Origin: an uncultured Paracoccus sp.
Lineage (GTDB): Bacteria; Pseudomonadota; Alphaproteobacteria; Rhodobacterales; Rhodobacteraceae
DNA length: 64,000 nucleotides
Reading direction: 5' to 3'
NCBI RefSeq assembly: GCF_947487305.1
Contig: NZ_CANKWH010000002.1
Location: 1 to 64,000 of the forward strand
This document shows, in pieces, positions 1-9,117 of the stretch (positions are counted from its first letter, which is position 1; every line of letters starts with the position of its first letter). Below the pieces are notes generated by a model. That model made no database searches. It was not told the DNA's origin and was given only the letters and a program-made list of their open reading frames with translations. A program made the position numbers and the translations under genes.

Positions 1-253
1 CACCGGTTTCACCGCCAGTCTCGCCGCCGGTTTCACCGCCAGTCTCGCCACCGGTTTCACCGCCAGTCTCGCCGCCGGTTTCACCGCCAGTCTCGCCACC
101 GGTTTCACCGCCAGTCTCGCCGCCGTGTTCCCCGCCGTGCTCTCCGCCGGTTTCACCACCGGTTTCACCGCCAGTTTCACCGCCAGTTTCACCGCCAGTT
201 TCGCCACCGGTTTCACCGCCAGTCTCACCGCCAGTCTCACCGCCATGGTCTCC
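1..253 (-). repeat. 12/24-bp tandem repeat encoding (GGET)n
   Basis: The coding tail of the PA14 gene is a tandem array with a 12-bp period (one GGET per unit) and a stronger 24-bp period. Five consecutive 24-bp units at 5-28, 29-52, 53-76, 77-100 and 101-124 are identical except that their last codon alternates GCC/ACC, which gives a 48-bp higher-order period. Units between about 125 and 250 are more diverged and include two CAC (His) replacements. The array continues past the window edge. Confidence 0.95.
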
Positions 254-769
254 ACCGGACATGTGGCTGAGACTGTCGGCGTCAATGACCTCGATGCGGT
301 TGTTGCTGTCGGGGCCACGCCATTCGAGAGCCAGGCTCTGGGTTCCTCCATCTTCAAAATAGCGCACTTCGATCGTGTGGTTGCCGGCAGACAGATCCAG
401 CCGCACCACCTGTCGCGTGGTCCAGTGCAGACCGTCATGATCGATCACCCGCTGACCATCGATATAGAGCGCCGAGCCATCATCCGAGGTCAGATAGAAG
501 GTATAGGTCCCGCCGGTCCGGACGTTCAGGTTGCCCTCATAGATCGCCGCGAACCGATCTCTGGGCCCCCCGGTCCAGAAGGGACCGTCATTCCAGCGAT
601 AGTTCAGCGAATCGACCATGCCGGTTGCGGTCGGCGCGGCATCAAAATCGATTTCATCGAGGCTTACGACGCTCCGGGGAAGAGCATAATAGCGGGCGCT
701 CAATCCACTCATTCTTGTTCCGCTATGCGTCCCCGCCGCCGTTCCCGCGACCGTGTCCTGTTGGTTCAT
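1..769 (-). CDS. PA14-domain protein with Gly-Gly-Glu-Thr repeats (partial, 3' end beyond window)
   Basis: Reading the minus strand from the ATG at 769 gives an open frame of 256 codons that leaves the window at its left edge. Residues about 25-165 look like a PA14 domain: an ARYY start, then a fold containing TFYLTSDDGSALYIDG, HTIEVRYFEDGG and LALEWRGP, which are family hallmarks. PA14 domains bind glycans or act as adhesive modules in secreted proteins. From about residue 173 on, the frame is a run of roughly 20 GGET tetrapeptides with two GGEH variants. No Sec signal peptide is visible at the N-terminus, so type I secretion with a C-terminal signal outside the window is possible (inference). 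The start has a purine-rich AGAGAGAC upstream; an in-frame ATG at 712 is an alternative. Substrate and role are unknown. Confidence 0.8.
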   Translation of the reverse strand, partial: MNQQDTVAGTAAGTHSGTRMSGLSARYYALPRSVVSLDEIDFDAAPTATGMVDSLNYRWNDGPFWTGGPRDRFAAIYEGNLNVRTGGTYTFYLTSDDGSALYIDGQRVIDHDGLHWTTRQVVRLDLSAGNHTIEVRYFEDGGTQSLALEWRGPDSNNRIEVIDADSLSHMSGGDHGGETGGETGGETGGETGGETGGETGGETGGETGGEHGGEHGGETGGETGGETGGETGGETGGETGGETGGETGGETGGETG

Positions 770-1507
770 TTTTTGTCTCTCTCAGATGGACGACTTCAGC
801 GGCAGCGCCACGGAATGTCGGGTTGTGCTTCGATACGCAAGACCGTCACGATCTACCACCTGCCGCCGGGGATATCCTCCCCGATGCGACATGATCATGA
901 CGGGCAACATCAATGTCACTGATCCAGATCGCCTGTTTCAGGTTCCGGGCCACCATATAGGGTTCGGAGCCTAATGCAGGGGCAAAATCACGACTCCCTG
1001 AATGAGATGCGAAAAGCCAAAGCGGATGCCGCAATTTGGGCAAGATGGCGCTTAGGGCCGATCAAGGATCGCGCAGGCTTTTGCCTATCATTACGCTCTC
1101 AATGCTGACGGGTCAGCTATGCCGCGCAAATTGCGCAAGCCGCAGCTATTTCCAATGCGACTGAGGGAGAATCACGGAGGTGGTTCATTTAATTGCGAAG
1201 TTTCCAAGGTTTAACCGGATAATTCCCGCCTCAGTTATACAGTCAATATCTAAAACACCCACAGGTTGATAAACTCTATTTGTCCTATGCAGCAGTCCCA
1301 TCGGTCAGGAAATCACGCCTCGCTGATCGCGCCCGGATCGCCCCACCACTCGCGCAACAGCACGGCTGGCCGAGAGCCTGAAACCTTCCACATCCACTCG
1401 CCCTCACCGCTTCCCCTCGCGGAACACCGCCCGCGCCGACCGGGCGGACTTTCCATGCCGGGCCATCTGGCCTATCACTCGGGCAAAGCAGAATTCAGGA
1501 CAGGCCG
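770..1507. other. Long divergent intergenic region without a supported gene
   Basis: This 738-bp stretch separates two divergently transcribed genes and must hold both promoters. Its middle (about 1050-1290) is clearly less GC-rich than the surrounding DNA. Short open frames here have no recognisable similarity, no good ribosome binding site and no wobble GC bias, so I call none of them. A palindrome GCGCAA-A-TTGCGC lies at 1124-1136. I saw no tRNA or terminator. Confidence 0.6.
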
Positions 1508-1936
1508 ATGCGCTACGAATATACCGTTATCCCCGCGCCCGCCCGGGGCGACAAGGCCAAGGGCGCCAAGACCCCGGTGGACCGTTTCGCGCTGTCGCTG
1601 ACCGCCGAACTGAACCGGATGGCGGCCGAGGGCTGGGACTATGTCCGCGCCGAGACGCTGCCCACGGAAGAACGCAGCGGGCTGACCGGGCGCTCGACCC
1701 TCTATCACAATGTGCTGGTGTTCCGTCGCCCCGTTGCGGCCTTGGAAACTGCCGCCGCGCCGCTGGCTGCCAGCCAGCCGCAGCCGGAATATCCGGTCAG
1801 CGCCACGCCCGCCCGCGCGCCCGAAAAAGCGCCCGAGCCGCCCCGTGCCGCGGCCCCGCAACCGATCGATCACACATCAGCTGCCGAGGCGCCGGCAACG
1901 CCGCCGGCGCCCCGCGTCACCCCGGCAGGCAGCTAG
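1508..1936 (+). CDS. DUF4177 domain-containing protein
   Basis: This 142-aa protein starts MRYEYTVIPAP and continues with LNRMAAEGWDYVRAETLP and LYHNVLVFRR, the typical DUF4177 pattern (about 65 residues, N-terminal). The rest, from about residue 78, is a low-complexity Ala/Pro-rich tail. No biochemical function is known for the family. No signal peptide or membrane segment is visible, so it is probably cytoplasmic. A CAGGACAGG ribosome binding site precedes the ATG. It converges with the glutamine amidotransferase gene, with only 2 bp between the two stops. Confidence 0.85.
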   Translation: MRYEYTVIPAPARGDKAKGAKTPVDRFALSLTAELNRMAAEGWDYVRAETLPTEERSGLTGRSTLYHNVLVFRRPVAALETAAAPLAASQPQPEYPVSATPARAPEKAPEPPRAAAPQPIDHTSAAEAPATPPAPRVTPAGS

Positions 1937-1938
1937 GC

Positions 1939-2733
1939 TCAGGCGGCCTTCGCCGCCAGCACCGGGCGGAAGGGCTCGATCCGCACGCCCTCGCCCTCGA
2001 AGGTGCAGAAGCTGCCCTGCGGCACCTCCTGCCAGTCGCCCTCGTCGGTCTCCAGCGGTTCCGAGACCACCGCGCGGCCCTGCCGCGTGACTGACCAGCG
2101 ATGGAACAGCGTGGGCGCCTGATCGTCGCTGGCATGGCGGATGGCGTAAAGCCGCTGCCCGTCCGAGAAAGCGGCCGTCAGCCGGACATGCGGCGCCTCG
2201 CCGCGCCGGATAGCCAGATCGGCCAGACGCGCCGTCGCCCGCTCCATCGCGCCCTTCGGATCCTGTTCCAGCCCCTCGCCAAGCGCGATCAGGAACAGCG
2301 CCTCGCTGTCCGTCGCGCCCTTGCGATGGGGATAATAGGCATCGGGGATCAGCAATTCGGCGTCGCGGCGATAGGTATCATAGCCGCCGAACTGGCCGTT
2401 ATGCATGAAGCTGAACCGCCCCACCGCGAAGGGATGGCAATTGTTGCGGCTGGTGGCGGTGCCGGTCGAGGCGCGGACATGGGCCATGAACAGGCCCGAT
2501 CGCACCTGCGCCACGAGGCTGCGCAGGTTGGGATCGGACCAGGCCGGCATCACGTCGCGGTAGAGCCCCGGCTCGGGCCGCTCGCCGTACCAGGCAAGGC
2601 CGAAACCGTCGGCATTGACCGGCGTGTGGCAGTGCATTGCGCCCTGGCTTTGCCGGATCAGCGAATGCGCCGGCCGGCTGACGATATCTTCCAGAAAGAT
2701 CGGCTGGCCCAGATAGGCGGCCCAACGACACAT
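1939..2733 (-). CDS. Class II glutamine amidotransferase (YafJ/EgtC-like)
   Basis: This 264-aa protein begins MCRWAAYLG. Removal of Met would expose Cys2 as the N-terminal nucleophile of class II (Ntn) glutamine amidotransferases. Other family signatures are NADGFGLAWYG near residue 42, FMAHVRAST near residue 83 and HPFAVGRFSFMHNG near residue 101. It has the length of stand-alone YafJ-type enzymes, so an acceptor domain is absent and the nitrogen acceptor is unknown. EgtC of ergothioneine synthesis is similar, but no egt genes are nearby. AAGGGGC precedes the start. It stands alone in its orientation, about 60 bp from the DUF1330 gene. Confidence 0.88.
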   Translation of the reverse strand: MCRWAAYLGQPIFLEDIVSRPAHSLIRQSQGAMHCHTPVNADGFGLAWYGERPEPGLYRDVMPAWSDPNLRSLVAQVRSGLFMAHVRASTGTATSRNNCHPFAVGRFSFMHNGQFGGYDTYRRDAELLIPDAYYPHRKGATDSEALFLIALGEGLEQDPKGAMERATARLADLAIRRGEAPHVRLTAAFSDGQRLYAIRHASDDQAPTLFHRWSVTRQGRAVVSEPLETDEGDWQEVPQGSFCTFEGEGVRIEPFRPVLAAKAA

Positions 2734-2796
2734 GCCCTGCCCCTTCGCGTTTCTGCTTTTGTCACAGAACTACCACGAAAGTCTTAGCAAATCATC

Positions 2797-3096
2797 TCAT
2801 TCCGCAGGCGGCGGGGTTTCCTCGACGATCACAAGATCGCGCTCGGATGCGCCGCGCGCATGATCCAGCGCCGCCTGGTAATCGGCGCTTTCATAGCAGG
2901 CCACCGCCGCCTCGTAGCTGGGGAAACGGGCGACGACATTGCGCGCCCGGTCATTGCCTTCGAGCTGCTTGTAGCGGCCGCCGCGGGCCAGAAACACCCC
3001 GCCATGCGCGGCGATAGCCGGGCCGGCCAGTTTCGCGTAGCGGCCATAGGCCTCGGCATCGGTCACATGGACATGGGCAATCCAGAGCGCGCTCAT
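2797..3096 (-). CDS. DUF1330 domain-containing protein
   Basis: This 99-aa protein has the compact ferredoxin-like DUF1330 pattern: [24 protein letters not shown] near the start, then GGVFLARGG and [23 protein letters not shown]. The family is small and cytoplasmic with no settled function. Its ATG overlaps the alaS stop (ATGA), so it is probably translated by coupling as the second gene of an alaS operon. Confidence 0.88.
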   Translation of the reverse strand: MSALWIAHVHVTDAEAYGRYAKLAGPAIAAHGGVFLARGGRYKQLEGNDRARNVVARFPSYEAAVACYESADYQAALDHARGASERDLVIVEETPPPAE

Positions 3097-5750
3097 GCGG
3101 TTTCTCCAATCAGTTTTTCCACCTCGGCAATCGCCGCGTCGGCCGCCGCAAGGCTGGGGGCACCGCCCTGCGCGCGGTCGGGACGGCCACCGCCGCCCTT
3201 GCCGCCAAGCGCCGCCGTCGCCGCCTGCACCAGCGACACCGCGCTGATCCGCGCGGTCAGGTCATTGGTCACGCCCGCCGCCACCGTGGCCTTGCCATCG
3301 GCCTCGGCCAGCACCAGCACCGCACCGCTGCCCAGCTGCGACTTCATCTCGTCGACCAGCGCGCCCAGTTCCTTGCCGCCGACACCCTCGACCTTGCGGC
3401 CGATGAATTTCACGCCGCCGATCTCCTTGGCGTCAGCGCCGCCGCCGCCGCCCATGGCCAGCTGGCGCTTCAGCTGCGCCACTTCATTGGCCAGCGCCTT
3501 GCGCTCGTCCGACAGCGCCCGGACCTTGTTCACCACGTCACCCGACTGCGCCTTGAGGATGCTGGCCACCTCGGACAGTTCGCCATCGACCCGGCGCAGC
3601 TCGGCCATCGCCGCCTGCCCGGTCAGGGCCTCGATCCGGCGGATGCCGGCGGCAGAGGCGGTTTCGGTGGTCAGGGCGAACATGCCAATATCACCGGTGC
3701 GCGCCACATGGGTGCCGCCGCACAGTTCCAGCGAATAGGTCTGCCCGTCGCCGCCCTTGCCCGAGCCCGGCTGGCGGCCCATCGACACCACACGCACCTC
3801 GTCGCCATATTTCTCGCCGAACAGCGCCTGCGCGCCGATGGCGCGGGCATCGTCCGGGGTCATGATCCGCGTCTCGACCGGGGTGTTCTGGCGGATATAC
3901 TCGTTCACCTCGGTCTCGACCTGCGCGATCTCCTCGGGCGTCAGCGCCTTGTTATGGCTGAAGTCGAAGCGCAGCCGGTCATGGGCGTTCAGGCTGCCCC
4001 GCTGCGCGACATGATCGCCAAGCGCGCGGCGCAGCGCCTCGTGCAAGAGGTGCGTGGCCGAGTGGTTGGCGCGGATATTGCCGCGCCGGTCGTGATCGAC
4101 CGAGAGCTGCGCCGCCTGCCCGCGCGAGATCTCGCCAAGCGTCACCTCGGCCACATGGACGAAGACGCCCGCGACCTTCTTGGTATCAGTGACACGAGCG
4201 CTGCCGGTCTCGGTCTTGATAAGACCGGTATCGCCGACCTGACCACCGCTTTCGGCATAGAAGGGCGACTGGTTCACCACGATCTGCACCGCATCACCGG
4301 CCTTGGCAAACTCCACCGCCGCGCCATCGGCAACCAGCGTCTGGATCTGGCCCTCGGCCTCTTCGGTGTCATAGCCGAGGAATTCGGTGACGCCGTTCTT
4401 CTCGGCCAAGTCGTACCAGATTGCCGCATCCTTGGTTTCGCCGGTGCCGGCCCATGCCGCGCGGGCCTTGGCCTTCTGCTCGGCCATGGCCGTGTCGAAC
4501 CCGGCGACATCCACCGCCCTGCCCTGCTCGCGCAGCGCATCCTGCGTCAGGTCCAGCGGGAAGCCATAGGTGTCGTAAAGCTTGAAGGCCGCCTCGCCCG
4601 GCAGGTTCGCGCCCTCAGGCAGCTTCGACAGCTCGTCATCCAGCAGACGAAGCCCGCGATCCAGCGTCTGACGGAAGCGGGTTTCCTCGCTGCGCAGCGT
4701 TTCCTCGATCATCGGCTGCGCCCGGCCCAGTTCGGGATAGGCCGCGCCCATCTGGCGGACCAGCGCCGGCACCAGCTTGTACATCACCGGGTCCTGCGCG
4801 CCCAGCATGTGGATATGGCGCATCGCCCGGCGCATGATCCGGCGCAGCACATAGCCGCGCCCCTCGTTCGAAGGCATCACTCCGTCGGCGATCAGGAAGC
4901 TGGTCGAGCGCAGGTGATCGGCGATCACCCGATGATGCACCTTGCCCGGCCCATCGGGGTCGCTGCTGGTCGCGTTGGCCGAAGCCTCGATCAGCGAGCG
5001 CATCAGGTCGGTGTCGTAATTGTCATGCTTGCCCTGCAACAGCGCGCCGATCCGCTCCAGCCCCATGCCGGTATCGATCGATTGCGCGGCCAGATCGCGC
5101 ATCGAGCCGTCCTCGAACTGCTCGAACTGCATGAAGACGAGGTTCCAGATCTCGATGAAGCGGTCGCCATCCTCGTCCGCCGAACCCGGAGGGCCGCCCC
5201 AGATCTTGTCGCCGTGGTCATAGAAGATCTCGGTGCAGGGGCCGCAGGGACCAGTCGGCCCCATGCGCCAGAAATTGTCATCGGTCGGAATGCGGATGAT
5301 CCGGTCATCGGTCAGGCCCGCGACCTTCTTCCAGATATTCGCCGCCTCGTCATCGGTGTGATAGACGGTGACCAGCAGCTTGTCCTTGGGGATGCCGAAA
5401 TCCCTGGTCAGCAATTCCCAGGCAAAGGGAATGGCGCTTTCCTTGAAGTAATCGCCGAAGCTGAAATTCCCCAGCATCTCGAAAAAGGTGTGGTGGCGTG
5501 CGGTATAGCCGACATTGTCGAGGTCATTGTGCTTGCCGCCCGCGCGGACGCATTTCTGCGCGGTGGTCGCGCGCTTGTAGTCGCGGGTCTCGACCCCGGT
5601 GAACAGGTTCTTGAACTGCACCATGCCGGAATTGGCGAACATCAGCGTCGGGTCGTTCCGCGGCACCAGCGGGCTGCTGTCGACGACCTGATGGCCGTTC
5701 TTCTCGTAGAAGTTCAGGAAGGTGGAACGGATGTCGTTCAGGCTGGGCAT
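3093..5750 (-). CDS. alaS: Alanine--tRNA ligase
   Basis: This 885-aa protein is a full-length alanyl-tRNA synthetase, which charges tRNA-Ala and edits mischarged Ser/Gly. The class II catalytic core is at the N-terminus ([20 protein letters not shown], residues about 83-102). The editing domain carries the zinc ligands H563 and H567 in NHSATHLLH, with C677 and H681 in CGGTH. A C-Ala domain follows; its Gly-rich segment ([10 protein letters not shown]) is close to residue 770. The start [12 protein letters not shown] matches the family. The downstream DUF1330 gene overlaps by 4 bp. A long antisense open frame opposite alaS is a GC-driven shadow. Confidence 0.98.
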   Translation of the reverse strand: MPSLNDIRSTFLNFYEKNGHQVVDSSPLVPRNDPTLMFANSGMVQFKNLFTGVETRDYKRATTAQKCVRAGGKHNDLDNVGYTARHHTFFEMLGNFSFGDYFKESAIPFAWELLTRDFGIPKDKLLVTVYHTDDEAANIWKKVAGLTDDRIIRIPTDDNFWRMGPTGPCGPCTEIFYDHGDKIWGGPPGSADEDGDRFIEIWNLVFMQFEQFEDGSMRDLAAQSIDTGMGLERIGALLQGKHDNYDTDLMRSLIEASANATSSDPDGPGKVHHRVIADHLRSTSFLIADGVMPSNEGRGYVLRRIMRRAMRHIHMLGAQDPVMYKLVPALVRQMGAAYPELGRAQPMIEETLRSEETRFRQTLDRGLRLLDDELSKLPEGANLPGEAAFKLYDTYGFPLDLTQDALREQGRAVDVAGFDTAMAEQKAKARAAWAGTGETKDAAIWYDLAEKNGVTEFLGYDTEEAEGQIQTLVADGAAVEFAKAGDAVQIVVNQSPFYAESGGQVGDTGLIKTETGSARVTDTKKVAGVFVHVAEVTLGEISRGQAAQLSVDHDRRGNIRANHSATHLLHEALRRALGDHVAQRGSLNAHDRLRFDFSHNKALTPEEIAQVETEVNEYIRQNTPVETRIMTPDDARAIGAQALFGEKYGDEVRVVSMGRQPGSGKGGDGQTYSLELCGGTHVARTGDIGMFALTTETASAAGIRRIEALTGQAAMAELRRVDGELSEVASILKAQSGDVVNKVRALSDERKALANEVAQLKRQLAMGGGGGADAKEIGGVKFIGRKVEGVGGKELGALVDEMKSQLGSGAVLVLAEADGKATVAAGVTNDLTARISAVSLVQAATAALGGKGGGGRPDRAQGGAPSLAAADAAIAEVEKLIGETA

Positions 5751-5840
5751 GGCAAATCCTCACGTCGGCGAGGCTGACAGTTACCGCCGCAACGCCGGTG
5801 CGTAAAGGCGATTCAGCGCGGCCACGCCCAGCCTTTTGGG

Positions 5841-7058
5841 TCACTCGGGGGCTGAGAGCGCGGCGGTGATGGCGTCAAACATCACCAGCGGGTCCAGCGG
5901 CTCTTTCCCCAGGGGTTCGGGCTGGGCGGCGGTGACGGCGATCACCACGCGCTCGGTCGGGTTGATATAGATGTTCTGGCCCTGGATGCCGATGGCCAGA
6001 TAGGCCTTGTCGGCGATTGAGGCCTCGGTCCAGCCCGGCCACCACATCAGCCCGTATTCGACCGTATCGCCGCCGGTCAGCGTCACCGGCAGGCCGGCGG
6101 TATCGGTCCAGCCATCGGGCAGGATCGACGCCCCGTCGATCACCCCGCCATCGAGGAAGAACTGCCCGAACCTGGCGAAGTCGCGCAGCGTGGCCGAGAG
6201 CCCGCTGCCGCCGATCTCGTTGCCATCCGCGCTGTCCAGCCACCATTCGGCATCGGCCTCCATGCCGTAGGGCTGCCAGATCTTCTCCTCGAGGTAATCC
6301 GCCAGCTTCTTGCCGGTCGCGCCGACGACGATCTCGCTGGCGACCGAGGTCTCGCCGGTCGAGTAGTTGTGCACCGCACCCGGCTCGTGCGCCTGCGGCA
6401 GCGCCGCCATCACCTGCATCAGCCCGCCCGGCTCCTGCGCGATCTGCGCCGCCAGAAGCGCTCGCCGGTCGCTTTCGGGGTCGGTATAGGTTTCGTCCCA
6501 CTGAACGCCCGAGGACATCTGCAGGATCTGTTCCACCGTCACGCCCTCATAGGCGCTGCCCTTCAGCGCCGGCACGTAATCCGTGACCAGCGCATCCATC
6601 CCTGAGATGCTGCCATCCTTGATCGCCGCGCCGATCAGGGTCGAGGTCACGGATTTCGCCAGCGACATCGACATCCAGCGTGTGTCCGGGCCGTTGCCGC
6701 GCTGATAAATTTCGTAGGCGACCTTGCCATCCTTCAGCACGATCATCCCGGTCACGCTGTCGAGCGCCAAAAAATCGTCCATGTCCCAGGTCTTGTCGTC
6801 GGCGGTCACGGTCAGCGCGGCAAGCGGCGTTGCCGCCGGTTCCAGCGGGTGCGGATTGTCCGATGCCGCAACGGTCCGCGTCGGAAACAGCCGGTCGATG
6901 TTGCGGAAGGTGCTGACGGCCAGATCAGGAACCAGATCGCCGTCATAGATCTGTTCGACCGTGCCGATCTTTTCGCTCGCGTGGCGATAGGCGTCCTGCG
7001 CCAGTGCCGGACCCGCGATCAGCGCGCCAAGCGCCGTGGTGATGACCAAGCGTTTCAT
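5841..7058 (-). CDS. Beta-lactamase-type serine hydrolase (S12/NylB-like), exported
   Basis: This 405-aa protein starts at the ATG at 7058, which has GGGAGAGAGA upstream and opens a signal peptide (MKRLVITTALGALIAGPALA, residues 1-20). The nucleophile motif is SLAK (S132-K135), and the second catalytic element is the Tyr of NYSTG (Y232). The surroundings (ILQMSSGVQWDETY, DYLEEKIWQPYGME, LMWWPGW) resemble 6-aminohexanoate-dimer hydrolase/NylB relatives rather than true AmpC. It probably works in the periplasm on an ester or amide whose identity I cannot give. An upstream in-frame start at 7151 would bury the signal peptide and is less likely. Confidence 0.88.
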   Translation of the reverse strand: MKRLVITTALGALIAGPALAQDAYRHASEKIGTVEQIYDGDLVPDLAVSTFRNIDRLFPTRTVAASDNPHPLEPAATPLAALTVTADDKTWDMDDFLALDSVTGMIVLKDGKVAYEIYQRGNGPDTRWMSMSLAKSVTSTLIGAAIKDGSISGMDALVTDYVPALKGSAYEGVTVEQILQMSSGVQWDETYTDPESDRRALLAAQIAQEPGGLMQVMAALPQAHEPGAVHNYSTGETSVASEIVVGATGKKLADYLEEKIWQPYGMEADAEWWLDSADGNEIGGSGLSATLRDFARFGQFFLDGGVIDGASILPDGWTDTAGLPVTLTGGDTVEYGLMWWPGWTEASIADKAYLAIGIQGQNIYINPTERVVIAVTAAQPEPLGKEPLDPLVMFDAITAALSAPE

Positions 7059-7149
7059 TCTCTCTCTCCCTGTGAACGGGATCAGCTTGCACGCTCTGCA
7101 GGTCGAGGCCAAGCCCCGGAGATCCACCGGCATGCCCGGACCAAGATGC

Positions 7150-7179
7150 AAAAACGCCGCCGCATCGCTGCGACGGCGT
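7150..7179 (-). terminator. Intrinsic terminator of recA
   Basis: On the minus strand, an 11-bp stem (ACGCCGTCGCA/TGCGGCGGCGT, one G-T wobble) with a GCGA loop is followed by five T. It lies 24 bp past the recA stop and before the serine-hydrolase gene, so it should end the recA transcript. Confidence 0.85.
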
Positions 7180-7203
7180 CATCATATTCAGCCTCACGCC
7201 CGA

Positions 7204-8277
7204 TCAGTCGTCGGCCAGAACATCCTCGTCGCTTTCGCCGGTGGCGCCGAAATCAAGCCCGTGGCTGGCGCGGATCTTGTCCTCGATGGCAAAGGCGGTC
7301 TCGGGATTGTCGCGCAGGAACTGCTTGGCATTCTCGCGACCCTGGCCGATGCGCTCGTCGCCATAGGAATACCACGAGCCCGATTTCTCGACCACGCCGG
7401 CCTTGACGCCCAGATCGATCAGCTCGCCGACCTTGCTGATGCCCTCGCCATACATGATGTCGAATTCCACCTGCCGGAAGGGCGGCGCCACCTTGTTCTT
7501 CACCACCTTGACCTTGGTGGTGTTGCCCACCACCTCGTCGCGGTCCTTGACCGAGCCGGTGCGGCGGATGTCGAGGCGCACCGAGGCATAGAATTTCAGC
7601 GCATTGCCGCCGGTCGTCGTCTCGGGGCTGCCGAACATGACGCCGATCTTCATGCGGATCTGGTTGATGAAGATGACCATGCAGTTGCTGCGGCCAATGC
7701 TGGCGGTCAGCTTGCGCATCGCCTGGCTCATCAGCCGGGCCTGCGAGCCCATCTGCATGTCGCCCATGTCGCCCTCGATCTCGGCCTTGGGCGTCAGCGC
7801 CGCGACCGAGTCGACCACCACCATGCTGACCGCGCCCGAGCGCACCAGCGTATCGACGATCTCCAGCGCCTGCTCGCCCGTGTCGGGCTGCGAGATCAGC
7901 AGTTCATCAAGGTTCACGCCCAGCTTCTTGGCGTATTGCGGGTCCAGCGCGTGTTCGGCATCGACGAAGGCGCAGATGCCGCCCTTCTTCTGTTCCTCGG
8001 CCACGCAATGCAGCGTCAGCGTGGTCTTGCCCGAGCTTTCCGGCCCGAAGATCTCGATGATCCGGCCCTTGGGCAGGCCGCCGATCCCCAGCGCGATGTC
8101 CAGCCCCAGCGAGCCGGTCGAGGTCGCCTCGATCTCGGCCACCGGGCTGTCCTTGCCCAGCTTCATGATCGAACCCTTGCCGAATTGCCGTTCGATCTGC
8201 GCCAGGGCGCTGTCCAGCGCCTTCTGCTTGTCCGCGCTGCGTTTGTCGTTCATGTCGAGAATGCTCGCCGTCGCCAT
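7204..8277 (-). CDS. recA: Recombinase RecA
   Basis: This 357-aa protein is the RecA strand-exchange ATPase and LexA coprotease. The Walker A motif GPESSGKT is at residues 78-85, with the Walker B-type [10 protein letters not shown] and the QxxRxxS-like loop segments further on. The true start is the ATG at 8277 ([20 protein letters not shown]); the longer open frame upstream reads through the promoter. The gene is divergent from the sulfotransferase-like gene. An SOS box lies 64-78 nt upstream of the start and a strong terminator follows the stop, so this is a monocistronic, LexA-controlled unit. Confidence 0.99.
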   Translation of the reverse strand: MATASILDMNDKRSADKQKALDSALAQIERQFGKGSIMKLGKDSPVAEIEATSTGSLGLDIALGIGGLPKGRIIEIFGPESSGKTTLTLHCVAEEQKKGGICAFVDAEHALDPQYAKKLGVNLDELLISQPDTGEQALEIVDTLVRSGAVSMVVVDSVAALTPKAEIEGDMGDMQMGSQARLMSQAMRKLTASIGRSNCMVIFINQIRMKIGVMFGSPETTTGGNALKFYASVRLDIRRTGSVKDRDEVVGNTTKVKVVKNKVAPPFRQVEFDIMYGEGISKVGELIDLGVKAGVVEKSGSWYSYGDERIGQGRENAKQFLRDNPETAFAIEDKIRASHGLDFGATGESDEDVLADD

Positions 8278-8340
8278 CTTGTCCTCGCCCGTTATTTCAC
8301 AGCCCCGTTCGGGGGGCAATCTGCCTCGGTCTCGCGGGAT

Positions 8341-8355
8341 GTTCACCCCTTGTTC
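8341..8355 (-). promoter_or_regulatory. LexA (SOS) box upstream of recA
   Basis: The plus strand reads GTTC-ACCCCTT-GTTC, which is GAAC-N7-GAAC on the recA strand. This is the direct-repeat LexA operator described in alphaproteobacteria (for example Rhodobacter). It sits 64-78 nt upstream of the recA ATG, where a promoter is expected. Confidence 0.85.
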
Positions 8356-8520
8356 CTGCGTTTCTGCGGGAAAAGCACCGGTAACGCAAGCCCAATCTGC
8401 ACCATGCGACGCCTGACCGCGCCATGCTGACACGGGACTGCCTAAGAAACTGTTTACACCGGCCGGCCCGCCCGATATTTCCGCCGGGCTTTCGACAGAC
8501 CGGAACGGGACGACACGAAC

Positions 8521-9105
8521 ATGCTGATCTTCTGGCAACAGCGACTGGTCTTCCTGGCGACACCCAAGGCCGGCTCCTCGGCGGTCGAGGCGGCGCTGGA
8601 ACCCCTGGCCGCCGTCTCGGTGCAGCGCCCGGCCGAACTGAAGCATGTCGATATCGCCGATTTCCGCAGCCATGTGCAGCCTTGGCTGGAAGCCACCTCC
8701 GGCGGCCCGTTCACCACCGTCGCGCTGATGCGCGAGCCGGTCGAATGGCTGCGCAGCTGGTACCGCTTCAAGCTGCGCGACGACCATGACGACCCCGAGC
8801 ATCCGATGGCCGGTATCCGCTTCGCCGATTTCGCCAAGGCCTATGCCACGCCCGGCGGCCCCGACCGTCTCGCCATCGAGGGTCAGGCGCGCTTCCTGAC
8901 CGGCGGCGGCCAGCCGGTGGACCGGATCTTCCGCTATGAGGAGATCGACCGTTTCGTCGAGTTTCTCGAGGATCAGCTGGATTGCGCCATCAGCCTGCCG
9001 CGGGTGAACGTGCCGCCCTCGGTCGATGTCGATCTGACCGCCGACGAGGAACAGGCGCTGCGCGCGGCCATGGACGCCGAGATCGCGCTCTACCGCACGC
9101 TCTGA
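8521..9105 (+). CDS. Sulfotransferase-like family protein
   Basis: This 194-aa protein starts [26 protein letters not shown]. The TPKAGSS segment (residues 14-20) resembles the 5'-phosphosulfate-binding loop of PAPS-dependent sulfotransferases, and [18 protein letters not shown] (near residue 69) resembles the 3'-phosphate-binding region (R-P.....S.Y). It is short for a sulfotransferase, and the substrate is unknown. Similar alphaproteobacterial proteins have sometimes been labelled gamma-glutamyl kinase, which the motifs do not support. It is divergent from recA and convergent with cckA. Confidence 0.7.
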   Translation: MLIFWQQRLVFLATPKAGSSAVEAALEPLAAVSVQRPAELKHVDIADFRSHVQPWLEATSGGPFTTVALMREPVEWLRSWYRFKLRDDHDDPEHPMAGIRFADFAKAYATPGGPDRLAIEGQARFLTGGGQPVDRIFRYEEIDRFVEFLEDQLDCAISLPRVNVPPSVDVDLTADEEQALRAAMDAEIALYRTL

Positions 9106-9117
9106 CGCGCGCCCGAT

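Noticed and set aside
3708..5777. 689-aa open frame on the plus strand opposite alaS
   Set aside because: It is the antisense of alaS in a high-GC genome, has no recognisable domain and no ribosome binding site.
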